64,000 bases of DNA. Origin: Ziziphus jujuba (Eukaryota; Streptophyta; Magnoliopsida; Rosales; Rhamnaceae). The stretch is from contig NC_083388.1 of the NCBI RefSeq assembly GCF_031755915.1, positions 27,497,001-27,561,000 of the forward strand. Reading direction: 5' to 3'. The notes beneath the pieces were generated by a model, which saw nothing but the letters and a program-made list of their open reading frames with translations, was not told the DNA's origin and did no database searches. Positions 11,505-22,167 of the stretch are shown here, piece after piece; the first letter of the stretch is position 1; the number at the start of each line of letters is the position of its first letter. The position numbers were made by a program, and so were the translations under genes.

Positions 11505-13552
11505 CTATTGGAAGTCAAGAAAAGGAAAGGAAGAGACATCTTTCATCAAATCCTCAAAGTCCCAATCCCCTATTATTAGCTGATCTTGATCATCTTGGAA
11601 ACAACTCTCAACCCCCCCAGCTAGGTTTTCACTCTTAACATTATCACTATTATTAATCTTGGCCACAACATTATTAGTATTAGTACTAGTATTAAAATAA
11701 TTGCCATTGTTGCAGTTCCTACCATGTATTGACCTCTCACTTTTGAAACTTTCTTCAGTCTCTAATGGAGGAACAAAAAGCTCTCCCTCTGCCCCAATAT
11801 TATCAGCAACACCCAACAGTACTCCTCCTCCTCCTCCTCCTCCATTATTATGATCTCCAAAAAAACCATCACAACCCCCTATTATCCCCATCTGTGTCAT
11901 GCATTGTGATGATGAATTCAAATACCCATTTGCACCAAACACGTTTAGGCCATGTTCGAGCACCGGCAACGGCGCCCTGTGAATATTATTCCATTGAGAT
12001 TGCATGGATGTTGGTGATGAATCCATGTACATGGATAACATGCCACTGTCTTGCCTGCAGGCCGGATTTATGTTGAGAGCTTCCATGGCGTCCGACGATG
12101 AGTCGCTTGTGTTTGGTGAGGGTGTGGATGACAAATTCTTTAGCCTTTTCTTTATTGTGGAATTCCAGAAATTCTTTATTTCATTATCTGTTCGCCCTGG
12201 CAAGCGGGCAGCAATTTGAGACCACCTTTAAAAAAATAGACGATTTTGAAAAAAAGTCAATATGTCAGTCTAATAATCTTATCATATGCTAGACTTGAAT
12301 ATTCTAATTAATGTTTTCCTGAATATATATGCATGATTTGCATGCTAAATTTGCCGACATTAAAAACACAAAATATTAAAGGTGTTTATTAATTTAAATA
12401 TATATTATATATGGAGTGTCTTCAACTCAAAGTGCGGATGGATGTGGACATGAATGGTATCAAACAATTTTCTTATCAATTGTATATATATATATATATA
12501 TATGTTTAAGCTTTTTTATATAGCCACCAAACAAAAAACGACTAAAAACACAAAATTTGAATAATATTAGAGAGTAAGACTCACTTGTCGGCTGGAGAAA
12601 CTGCACTAATTATTGTAATGTCCAGTTATAAATACTGCATGGGATGGAAGGCTAGCTTACTACATAAACAAAAAATTAATAGACTTGGAGTATCTTCGAC
12701 TCAAAGGGACATATATGTATGTTCATACATACATATAAATATATATAAAGACCAATGTCCTTATCAACTTTTATTTTATTCTGCATAGAATGATTGGAAT
12801 ACATATATACAGTCAATTATATATTATATAAATATGCACGCTGTGAAACAGCAAAAGAAAATATTATACATATTAAAGAGTTGGTATATATATATATATA
12901 TGTATTTCACTTAACTTTTTCATTAATCTAAATGATCATAATTACTCTAGTCCTGTCACTATCAGTCCCTTGGAGATATCTTAATAAAGGTGTCCCCGCA
13001 CACTATGTGACATATATAAAGTATTTATCAATATACTTTTACTACACATATATATATACCCACACGTACATACATCACCACCTTGAATTCACAAATTAAG
13101 TACGATTAACCGTAGATGTACTTACATGAACTATGTATGTATAAAACATATATATAACAGATGTATATCAGAGAATTGCTTCTCCAATTCCTAATTCAAA
13201 AATAGGTAGGAAAAGCATATATATATATATATATGAGGAACTTATAACATACACATAAAGAGAATAAAGTAATGGACCTGTTGCCAAGAAGGGAATGCAA
13301 ATGAATGATGAGCTCCTCTTCTTGGGGAGAAAAGGCTCCACGCTTGAGGTCAGGCCTCAGGTAATTGATCCAACGAAGACGGCAGCTCTTGCCGCACCGT
13401 TGCAAACCAGCATTCCTAGCTACATCACTCCAACAACCCTGACCGTTGTTGAGCATATAGTTCATGAGCTTGTCATCCTCTTCTGGTGACCACAAGCCCT
13501 TCCTAAGCTTGTTATTGGAGTTGTTTTTCCCAGAAGGCTCTGGCTTCCTCAT
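11505..13552 (-). CDS. MYB46/MYB83: R2R3-MYB transcription factor, MYB46/MYB83 clade (331 aa, 2 exons)
   Basis: Exons are 13552-13278 and 12225-11505, with a phase-2 intron of 1,052 bp splitting the Arg of [16 protein letters not shown]. The product is a nuclear DNA-binding activator. The MYB46/83 group switches on cellulose, xylan and lignin genes in secondary walls downstream of NAC master regulators. R2 (about 18-69) and R3 (about 70-121) contain [36 protein letters not shown] and the R3 helix [20 protein letters not shown]. The bHLH-contact signature of R3 is not met (ELIIH lacks the Arg/Lys). The tail ends [20 protein letters not shown], as in MYB83, and includes [11 protein letters not shown] run of seven Gly lies mid-tail. 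The first canonical MYB intron is absent, as I recall for this clade. The start MRKPE is the family start, although the frame stays open far upstream. It lies next to DiT1, like Arabidopsis MYB46. Confidence 0.93.
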
Positions 13553-14907
13553 TTCTGAAAGACTGACGGAAAGAGAAAGAGATGAGAGTGAGTGAGAGAC
13601 AGAGAGAAGAGGCTTCTTCTGCCTTCTGATGATGATGATGATGATCAATATTCTCTTCCCTTGTTGGTGGATATTCCCAACTGGTTTGATGTAAATCTGT
13701 GAAGACTTTATAGAGAAAAAGAGAGATAGAAACTTCATGTGGTGGGAATGATGATGGTAATGGCTGTGGGGTTTGCTTAGAATATAGGGAAGAGAGAGAT
13801 AAGAGAGAAAGGGTTGGTTGATGAGTCTGAGTAGAAAACGGTTTGGAGGGGGACCTGAGGGGTATGAGAGAGATAGGTGGTCGTCTTGTCTTTGACTCCA
13901 GGACCTTTGTCTTTTTCTTTCTTTTCTTTTTTTCATTTTTTTTTTCCCCTTTTTTCTTTTTATTTATTTATTCTTTTTTTTCTGGAACCAATTTTCTTCA
14001 TTCTCAAGGTAATCAACATATCTAAGTGAATCATAGTGAGACTGAAAGATAAAAATAATAATAATAATAATAATAATATTTTTATTTATATAGCCATATA
14101 TATAAATATAACTTTGTTTTATATCCAAGCCAACTTATTTGCTTCCACTTCACATAATCTCTCTCTCTCTCTCTCTCTCTGTGTTTCTTCTCGTCACACG
14201 TGTAGATGAAGATAAAGAATAAGGTAATGAAGCGTAATACAATCAATCATAATATCAATGTTGAGGCACAAATTCAAACTATATTTTTGAGATCACACCC
14301 AAGCCTTCTTTCTTGATTGGCCATAAGATCCACATGTTTTTAGGCTTTCATGTATTTAATTAATAATACATAAAGTAGAACAGACTCCACCAGTATATAG
14401 AAAATTTTTATTTTTCAAAAAGTTTGAGAAAAGGGGACAAAATAAGAGATTTGGAGCTTTCTCTCAAACCTATGTCATATCTTTTGTATTGCCAAAAGGG
14501 TTAACAAATTCTTACTTTTTCTATTTGTGTTTTATATATTATACTTATGGAGGTATATTTTTTCTTTTTGTGTGGGAAAGAAGCTATAGCTAGGGGAAGA
14601 GGAGGCAATCCCCTACTAACCACCTACAATACGACCAATATCTCTATGATTAGATGGGAACATTTGGTGATTTTGAAAGGAAACAGAGATTGTAAGGTAT
14701 ACCAAACTCTGCTCGCGAACTTCATTAGGCTCTCACTTAAGATTGATGACATCAGTTAGTCTACTATCATAGCCAATCTTGATTTTATATATATATATAT
14801 TATATTTTTTGACTTCAGAATATTTTATCTCCAAGTGTTCGATGAAAGAACTTAACTAGCAGTAAATCAAGATATGTCAATAATACATACTTGAGGTTGA
14901 GGAGTGC

Positions 14908-14942
<35 letters not shown>

Positions 14943-16804
14943 TTTTCAAAACGGTAAAGAGATTTCAACATTTGTAAAGCTCAATGGATTATAATTCAAG
15001 TAAATGAGGATCTTTTTTGCCTAAAAATTTTCAGTTTTTTATTTTCATGTGGGAAATAACAGGGATCATGAATCATGTGAAATTAGGAAGAAAGAAATGG
15101 TGCAACTGATCATTGACTTAAGTCTTAGCATCTATTAGAAGCAAGATCATAGAAAAATTTTCCCTTATGTTTCAATGGCAATCAAACAGCTTTTTGAATA
15201 CCCTTCTGCATCTTTTTTTCAACAAATGAGGAACAAGGATAACATTTAAATCTACAAACAATAAGAAACCCCCAAAGGCTAATGCTAACTAGTTAGATCG
15301 CAAATCAAAAAACAAAGCAAGGTAATTATATTCTAGAACATAGATTAGTTTGCTAGTTTCTGGTGTATTTGGCTATTTATTTGTCAAGCATGGACATCTG
15401 GTGGTTATAGTGGTGATATGGCGGTCAAAGTAAACATCACATATCAGAGCTACATCAAATGGTTCAGAGTTGGTGGCCACTAGAATGGGTTTTTATGGCC
15501 TTATAACACAGAAACATCAGGCTTTCCTTGAACTAATCAATGAAGTGAATATTTCTTCAAAAAGTAGACATCAAAATGAGTGAGGATTGGTGGCCCTGAG
15601 CAAGATAAAAAATGGTGCTATCCCCTATTGCCATATATGCTCCTACACATTGTTCATTCTAAATATCCTTTTGTATCATTATCCTTTTTTTTCATTGTCA
15701 TTTCTTCACTATATCCCTCTCTAGAATCCATAAAAGTTAAAAAGTTTGTCTAAAAGTTTCAAGGAAGTATTTGAAAGTAAAAGAGCAATCAATGTGATAA
15801 AATATTTTGGTCCCCATAGGAACAAAATAAATAAATAAATCAATAAATAAAATAACCGAAACACTTTCAAAGAGCGGGGAAAAAAGCAAGAGAGAACCAA
15901 AGAGATCAAATTTCAATCATCAAATTAAGTACTTAATGGAACCCTTATGTCCGAAATATGTATTGTTTAGGTGTAGGTCCAGAAAACAACCCAAAAGAAA
16001 AATAACTTCAAACCAAAATCATACTGCTATATATATATATATATTCAATTCAGAATTATGCCGTTATCAACACGTCATATTATATTAAATTAAAAGTCAA
16101 AGCTTATAATTAATTACATATAGTAATTTTACCTCAGCCTGACCTGCCAAATTCATTGAAGAATGAGAAGAATGACCGATGTAGGCAGTTAAACAGATAT
16201 TGATTTTGGAACAGAAATTTCTATAATTATTTCTATATTGTAGCTATTCAGAAACATTAATTACTCATTAATGTTAATTGCTTCTAGTTACATCCTCATG
16301 CAAACAGAAATTTGCTCTCTTTTTTTGTTTTTGGTTTTTTGTTTTTTGTTTTTTTGTTGGGTAAAAGAACATAAATTTTCCCAAAATCTAAGACATGTGA
16401 AGAATTTTTATATATATATATATATCTATATATATATATATATATATATATAAAGAACATGAGAAGGGGAAAAAGGTAATGGGGGGAAACATTGGAGGTA
16501 CTCCAAAGACTCCAACTTTTCTATGCTTTTACTTTACTGTTTTTCTTGCGAAAGCTTTGGCCATGCCAACATTGATTACCACAACAGTAAGCAAAAATGG
16601 CTTTGGTTGATGAGAAAATGGCCCCAACTGTGGATATTTTAGAATCTAATAAAAATCTTGTTACTTTAAATCTATAACCACCACTAAATCAGCATCTGTG
16701 TCTTTCAAAATGAAAACCCACGTCATGAAAAAATAAAAACAAAAACTGTACTAGACTAAGTCATCCAGAATCACCTAGCCACAGAAAATCATGGAAGAAT
16801 GGAA

Positions 16805-16840
<36 letters not shown>

Positions 16841-18510
16841 GCATTTTGTCAAATCCTTTTAATATGGAAAAGATAAGTAAAGAAAACGGTGGTTAAGTAA
16901 CTTTCTGAGAAATGGCCAGCATACCAGTGGAAGAAGTAACCTGCAGACAAAGATGGCACCCGTGGATTTGTTGATTATTCAGCTTCTTTTGGAGTTCTCA
17001 TCTTTCAGGTACCCCGTTTGACCTCTCCATATCCACAATGCCCAAAGACGGCTTTTGTTTTTTTGTTTTTGTTTTTGTTTTTGTTTTTGTATTTTTTGTA
17101 TTTTTTGTATTTTTTTTTTTTCCCCTTCATCTTTGGATTGTACTTCTTAACATATGAATATTATTCCTAACAAAGGAATATTGATATACAGAAAAATCAT
17201 GGACTGCCCCCGAATTTGCTAATTTGGATGTATAAATAAAATTCACTTTATTAATATGCTCCCTAAAGTATCATGGTCTTACTCAGGAAATTTAGTAATA
17301 TTTGAAAATTCCAATTTTTATGTCATTTCACATTTTTCAAAATTTTCACATTTTTCCAAACCAACTAAAAATATTATTTCCAGATTCTGCAAATTGTATG
17401 ATATGGACAAGTCAATAGTGAAGACCATCGATTTATCTAAGAAGTCACCTGAAGCTAATATTAGGAAGATGATAAAAGCAGGACAGTGAACATGGTGCTT
17501 TTATAGAACGTGACTTCAATATGTAAGATATGAAGAATTACAGGAAAAAAGGCCCATTATTTCTGAAATTGGGCACTGAATTTTGAAGGAGGTTGCTGGG
17601 GATGTTGACCATCCAACTTGTAATAACTTTTTGTTCTCTACCATTTGAGTATGAGTTTATTACATATGTGTATATAAAAATATAGACATAAATATTAGAA
17701 GCTAATTTCAATAGTAATATATAAATTAAATTCAAATATTGCTGCTAAAGGTCCATAACCTCCACCTTTAATTAAGACTAAGCATATTTTGTAAAAAACT
17801 TTCATATATACTCTACAAGGACAAGTCTTTGAGGACAGCTAAAGCTGCTCTAGATTCAATCACTTTTGGGGCAAAGTCTCCAGAGAAATCTTTAATTTCT
17901 AATTCCAGGAATGACGTATATCAAAAGCACTGAAACAACTTGTTTTATGATGGACTAAATAAAACAATAAATAATTTGCAAATTCGTTAGCATAATATGT
18001 AACAAATTTCCCCCAAAAAAAATAAAAAAAAAAAGAAGAAGGAAAAAGGTGATAATGACAATTGTAATAATATGCAACAAAGTCGTGACACAAATGAAAC
18101 ACATGAACTAATCGAAAAATTTGAGCTTGACAGGCAATATTGATTACCAATTTTTGAAATTTTGCTACTGGTTCAGCTTATAGCAGTTCCTTAAAACGCA
18201 AGTTAATTTTATTTGATAAAGTCATTTTGCGTCATATCATCATAAATTGATATTACGTTTCATATTCAATCATAGAAAAGAACTTTTGCAACTTAAAAAA
18301 GAAAAGCGCTTCTGTTCCTCTGTTTCATACATACATACATACATACATACATACATGTATGTATATGTGTGTGTATATAGAGCATCGACTTGAAAAACCA
18401 CTACCAAATTGCTAGACCCAGATTTGTTTTTGTCCCTATCAAACCATATTCAATTGTACTCACCAAATATTTGGTTGGTTTTTTTATTCTAAACACCAAA
18501 AATAGCATGC
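13553..18510. other. MYB promoter and 4.9-kb gene-free intergenic region
   Basis: From 13553 to about 14200 lies the GA/AG-rich (minus-strand) leader and promoter of the MYB gene. The remainder is AT-rich with microsatellites: CT at 14159-14181, TA at 14911-14941 and 16409-16452, AAT at 16805-16836, a TTTTTG/TTTTTGTA minisatellite near 17050-17120 and CATA at 18326-18356. Short frames here (14547-14759, 16271-16453, 17256-17489) show no domain and are low-complexity or isolated. The last 150 bases should be the leader of the PPR gene. Confidence 0.5.
14083..14090 (-). promoter_or_regulatory. Candidate TATA box for the MYB gene
   Basis: The minus strand reads GCTATATAAATAAAA here, a good plant TATA match about 530 bases upstream of the MYB start codon. 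That implies a leader of about 500 nt, which is long but possible. Other AT-rich positions nearer the start could serve instead. Confidence 0.35.
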
Positions 18511-20064
18511 ATGGCAGAGAAGCTCCATGCTGTATTCAACCTCACCTATAGGAAACTAAACCAAATCCATGCACAACTCATCAAGAATCCAAAACCCCAC
18601 ATCTTAAACCCCTTGCTCGGATCACTTTCAAACTCTCCAACTCCACAAAATGCGCTTCTTCTCTACAACCAAATGCTTCTCCACCCAACATCCCATAACC
18701 ATTACACTTTCACTCATGCTCTCAAGGCATGTTTCTCACTGCCTGCACACCAAAAAGGCCTAGAAATCCATGCCCATGTACTGAAGTGTGGTCATTATTC
18801 TGACATCTTTATCCAAAACTCCTTGCTTCATTTTTATGTGATTGTAAACGATGTTGTCTCTGCTTGTCAAGTCTTCGATTCGATATCATACCCGGATGTC
18901 GTTTCCTGGACTTCAATCATTTCTGGGCTTTCTAAGTGTGGGTTTGAGGAGGAAGCCATTGTTAAGTTCTCGTCCATGGATGTAGAACCTAATTCCACCA
19001 CCCTTGTTAGTGTTATCTCTGCTTGTTCCAGTCTAGGAGCTTTCAAGCTGGGTAAAGCTATTCATGGTTTTAGTATGAGAAAATTGTGTCAAACTAACAT
19101 TGTATTAGACAATGCAATGCTGGATTTTTATGTGAGATGTGGGTCTTTGGTGAATGCAAGGTACATATTCGAGAATATGCCTAAGAGAGATGTGGTTTCT
19201 TGGACTACCATTGTGGGGGGTTATGCACATAGAGGGTTTTGTGAAGAGGCAGTGAGGCTTTTCAATGAAATGATCCGTGGAGGGGAAGCTGAACCTAATG
19301 AAGCAACCATTGTCAATGTATTGTCTGCATGTTCTTCCACTGGTGCTTTGAGTTTAGGCCAATGGGTGCACTCCTACATTGCTACACGCAATGATCTTAC
19401 AACAAATGATAATGTGGGCAATGCTTTGATCAACATGTACGTCAAAGGTGGCAATATACGTATGGCCATCCAGGTTTTCAGCACCTTGGAGAGCAAGGAT
19501 ATTATTTCATGGAGTACCATTATAAGTGGCATGGCAATGAATGGGCATGGCATGCATGCATTGCAGCTCTTTTCACTCATGCTGGTTCATGGTGTTCCTC
19601 CTGATGATGTAACCTTCATTGGCTTGTTATCGGCATGCAGCCATGCCGGGATGGTTGAAAGAGGGTTGATGATCTTTAACGCCATGAAAGATGTTTACCA
19701 GATTGTGCCTGAAATGCAGCACTATGCATGTGTCGTTGACATGCATGGTAGAGCAGGGCTCTTGGACGAGGCAGAGGCTTTCATTAGAGAAATGCCAATG
19801 GAAGCAGAAGGGCCAATTTGGGGAGCTCTGCTCAATGCTTGCAAAATTCATGGGAACGAGAAGATGTTTGAGAGAATCAAGCATTGTCTTCTTAAGAGTA
19901 AAGGAGTAGGGACTGGAACTTTGGCTCTGTTGTCCAACACTTATGCTAGTTCTGATAGATGGGATGATGCTAATAAGGTTCGTGATGAAATGAGATGGAT
20001 GGGACTGAAGAAAATGGCTGGATGTAGTTGGATTGAGACCGATCCACCTAGCAATATGACATAG
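18511..20064 (+). CDS. Pentatricopeptide repeat protein, PLS class with E motif (517 aa)
   Basis: This single-exon gene is typical of plant PPR genes. PPR proteins bind organellar RNA base by base; PLS/E-type members usually specify C-to-U editing sites in plastids or mitochondria. The protein shows successive P, L and S repeats from about residue 35, with hallmark phrases such as PDVVSWTSIISGLSKCGFEE, RDVVSWTTIVGGYAHRGFCE and KDIISWSTIISGMAMNGHG. The repeats end in the E region (PIWGALLNACKIHGN ... GLKKMAGCSWIE). The protein stops soon after GCSWIE, so there is no full E+ or DYW deaminase domain; an editing role would require a DYW partner in trans. No clear transit peptide can be called, so the organelle is uncertain. 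The start at 18511 is the first Met; a 40-bp tandem duplication begins on the base after the stop codon. No named orthologue was recognised. Confidence 0.9.
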   Translation: MAEKLHAVFNLTYRKLNQIHAQLIKNPKPHILNPLLGSLSNSPTPQNALLLYNQMLLHPTSHNHYTFTHALKACFSLPAHQKGLEIHAHVLKCGHYSDIFIQNSLLHFYVIVNDVVSACQVFDSISYPDVVSWTSIISGLSKCGFEEEAIVKFSSMDVEPNSTTLVSVISACSSLGAFKLGKAIHGFSMRKLCQTNIVLDNAMLDFYVRCGSLVNARYIFENMPKRDVVSWTTIVGGYAHRGFCEEAVRLFNEMIRGGEAEPNEATIVNVLSACSSTGALSLGQWVHSYIATRNDLTTNDNVGNALINMYVKGGNIRMAIQVFSTLESKDIISWSTIISGMAMNGHGMHALQLFSLMLVHGVPPDDVTFIGLLSACSHAGMVERGLMIFNAMKDVYQIVPEMQHYACVVDMHGRAGLLDEAEAFIREMPMEAEGPIWGALLNACKIHGNEKMFERIKHCLLKSKGVGTGTLALLSNTYASSDRWDDANKVRDEMRWMGLKKMAGCSWIETDPPSNMT

Positions 20065-20144
20065 CATTCTTTTAAACGTTTAGCATATCCTGGACGGTAA
20101 CATACATTCTTTTAAACGTTTAGCATATCCTGGACGGTAACATA
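20065..20144. repeat. Perfect 40-bp tandem duplication directly after the PPR stop codon
   Basis: The unit starting CATTCTTTTAAACGTTTAGC occupies 20065-20104 and is repeated without a mismatch at 20105-20144. It begins exactly one base after the TAG stop (20062-20064). It should lie in the 3' UTR of the PPR mRNA. Confidence 0.95.
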
Positions 20145-20493
20145 CTGCTTTGCTTGTTAGTTTTCGCAACTGGAAACAGGATTATTTAAAGACATTTACA
20201 TGTAGTTCCCAAGTAAAAAGATTTGGAAAGAATTTGCTTCCCTGATTGAGTTATCAATACATAAAGTTCAGTTGCAACTGCAAGATGGTTTTGGCATTTT
20301 GTAAAAAACCACAGTTTTATATCTCTTAACAAGAAAGGGATAAAGGATTGATCTGAGCTAAAAGACAAGAAATGGTATGTGATGGCAAATGAAGATGCAT
20401 AGTGCTATTACTAAATGGAAAAGAATTTGCATCTGACAGCAAATGATACATGTACTCTCAGTGCTATTTGATAGAAATTGGTACTGCTGTATT

Positions 20494-21190
20494 TAGTAAT
20501 TATCTCCTGGAAAACCCAGTTTGATGCTGTTCTTATTGGTTAGGTTATGATCTCTATGGTTATATAGATGGTACCACACCTTGTCCTTCATCAATCATAG
20601 CTATTGCATGTGATGATTCTCTCAATCCTAATTACCATTTATTGGGTTCGGTGAAATAAGCTGATTCTAAGTGCTATTCTAGCTTCTCTTTCCAAAGATG
20701 TTGGACATCTTGTAGCCGCTGCTAAAACTTCCAGTGCAGCATGGACCAACTTCAGGTTCCAGACTTCATCTACTGGAATGTCTCGTACAGTCTCAAGGGA
20801 ATCGTAGTCACTGAATATCTATCTCATGTTAAGAGTGCTGTAGACAAGTATCCTCTCTTCGGTAAACCTACTGATGAGGATAAGATCACACTATATCATC
20901 AATGGTTTATTCTCTGAATTCAAGGATATTTCCGCTGCTGCGAGAACTCATGAAACCTCCATCTTCCTTCGCAACCTGTATGAAAAACTCACCAAACGTG
21001 CAGCCAACCTAGCAAATTGTTCTTCCTCATCTCAGTCGGGATCTCAGACAGGGACTTCTTCTCAGAAAAGGGTTCTCTAATAATTACATTGGTAAGTGTC
21101 GGTTGTGTGCCCGACAAGGACACTCTGCAAGTTTTTGTCCACCTTAACAACAGTTGATGCAGACACCTCCACCACATCAACATCAACAGA
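20494..21190 (+). pseudogene. Decayed Ty1/copia gag fragment
   Basis: Pieces in several frames give WKTQFDAVLIG, GYDLYGYIDGTTPCPS, ILSAILASLSKDVGHLVAA, SEFKDISAAARTHE and a CCHC zinc knuckle CRLCARQGHSASFCP (21097-21141, spacing CX2CX4HX4C). This is the order found in copia gag polyproteins (nucleocapsid plus zinc knuckle). In-frame stops and frame changes separate the pieces, so it is not functional. No protease, integrase or reverse transcriptase follows, and no LTRs were recognised. It lies between the PPR and NOG1 3' ends. Confidence 0.8.
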
Positions 21191-22167
21191 AAAATTTTCC
21201 ATTGACGTAAAACCTGCAGAGCCTGAATTTTTCATAATTCAATGTCCAAGCCAAATTTTCCAGTTCTAATATAAACCTCAAAGTTTTATATATTTATTTA
21301 CATATCTATTTCTATGTTTTGTTTGTTTTGATTTCGCTGGAATATGAATGTGAATGACCATATTAGAAGATATATGAGAATATTGACCATATTAGAAGAT
21401 AAATGAGAATATATTTAGAATAATCATCACATGTACCACCGACATGAACAAATTCTCCCAAGTAACATTCTTTACTCTTGGGAAAAATATTCTTCATGAA
21501 GCATATTTCGACTTCCAAGAACCACTTAAATTTATAAGATCAAAACTACTTATGAATGGAATAATTTAAAAGAACTGAAAACTACTTATGAATGGAGTAA
21601 ATAAAGAAACAAATAATTTGAAGATTAAATCAAACTCGCTTCCCATCATCTCAATATGCTAGCAAAATACAAAAATATAACGTAAAGTGGGTTCCAAAAC
21701 ATTAAAAGCGGTACACAGATCCAAAATTGCCTCAACAAATATGCTATAAAAAAGAAAAAAAAAAAACTGTGAATCTCTGTTGCCAAGGTCGCACATGCTT
21801 GCAATCTCCAGTCAATCCATGAAGGAAAAAACAAAGTACCATCTCCACAGCAAGCACAGTCCAAAGGTTTAGAATAACTGTCTCTAGAAAATATAAATGT
21901 ACCTGCTGAAAGAGGGAAATGCATGTTAATATCTAGTTGAAATACCACAACCACAAATACCCAGAAAGATGGCAACAGATGATGCAACACAAAAACAAAG
22001 AAAAATTGAACACATGCATATGTATATACTGTTTATTTCAAATTTCACTTCTTAAAAATATTAAATTAACACCTCTTCCAAAAGACAAACAAAGCATTCA
22101 AAATAACAAAGGAAAGCTCAGTTAAAGCTTAATTAAAAGTAATGCCAGTAAAATACCTCAAAACATT
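21191..22167. other. Intergenic and NOG1 3' flank
   Basis: The 3' flank of the minus-strand NOG1 gene occupies the right part. A two-copy tandem repeat lies at 21355-21412, and ACTACTTATGAATGGA recurs at 21547 and 21583. No coding frame with similarity was seen; the frame at 21646-21990 on the minus strand has no domain. Confidence 0.4.
21355..21412. repeat. 29-bp tandem duplication
   Basis: TGACCATATTAGAAGATA begins at 21355 and again at 21384, period 29, with a single difference. It lies just beyond the copia gag relic. Confidence 0.85.

Noticed and set aside
16409..16452. Frames made of TATATA repeats (Tyr-Ile runs) here and at similar sites
   Set aside because: They are translations of microsatellites, not proteins.
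17256..17489. 77-codon frame upstream of the PPR gene
   Set aside because: It is isolated, AT-rich, without domain or splice context, and its length is expected by chance in 5 kb of intergenic DNA.
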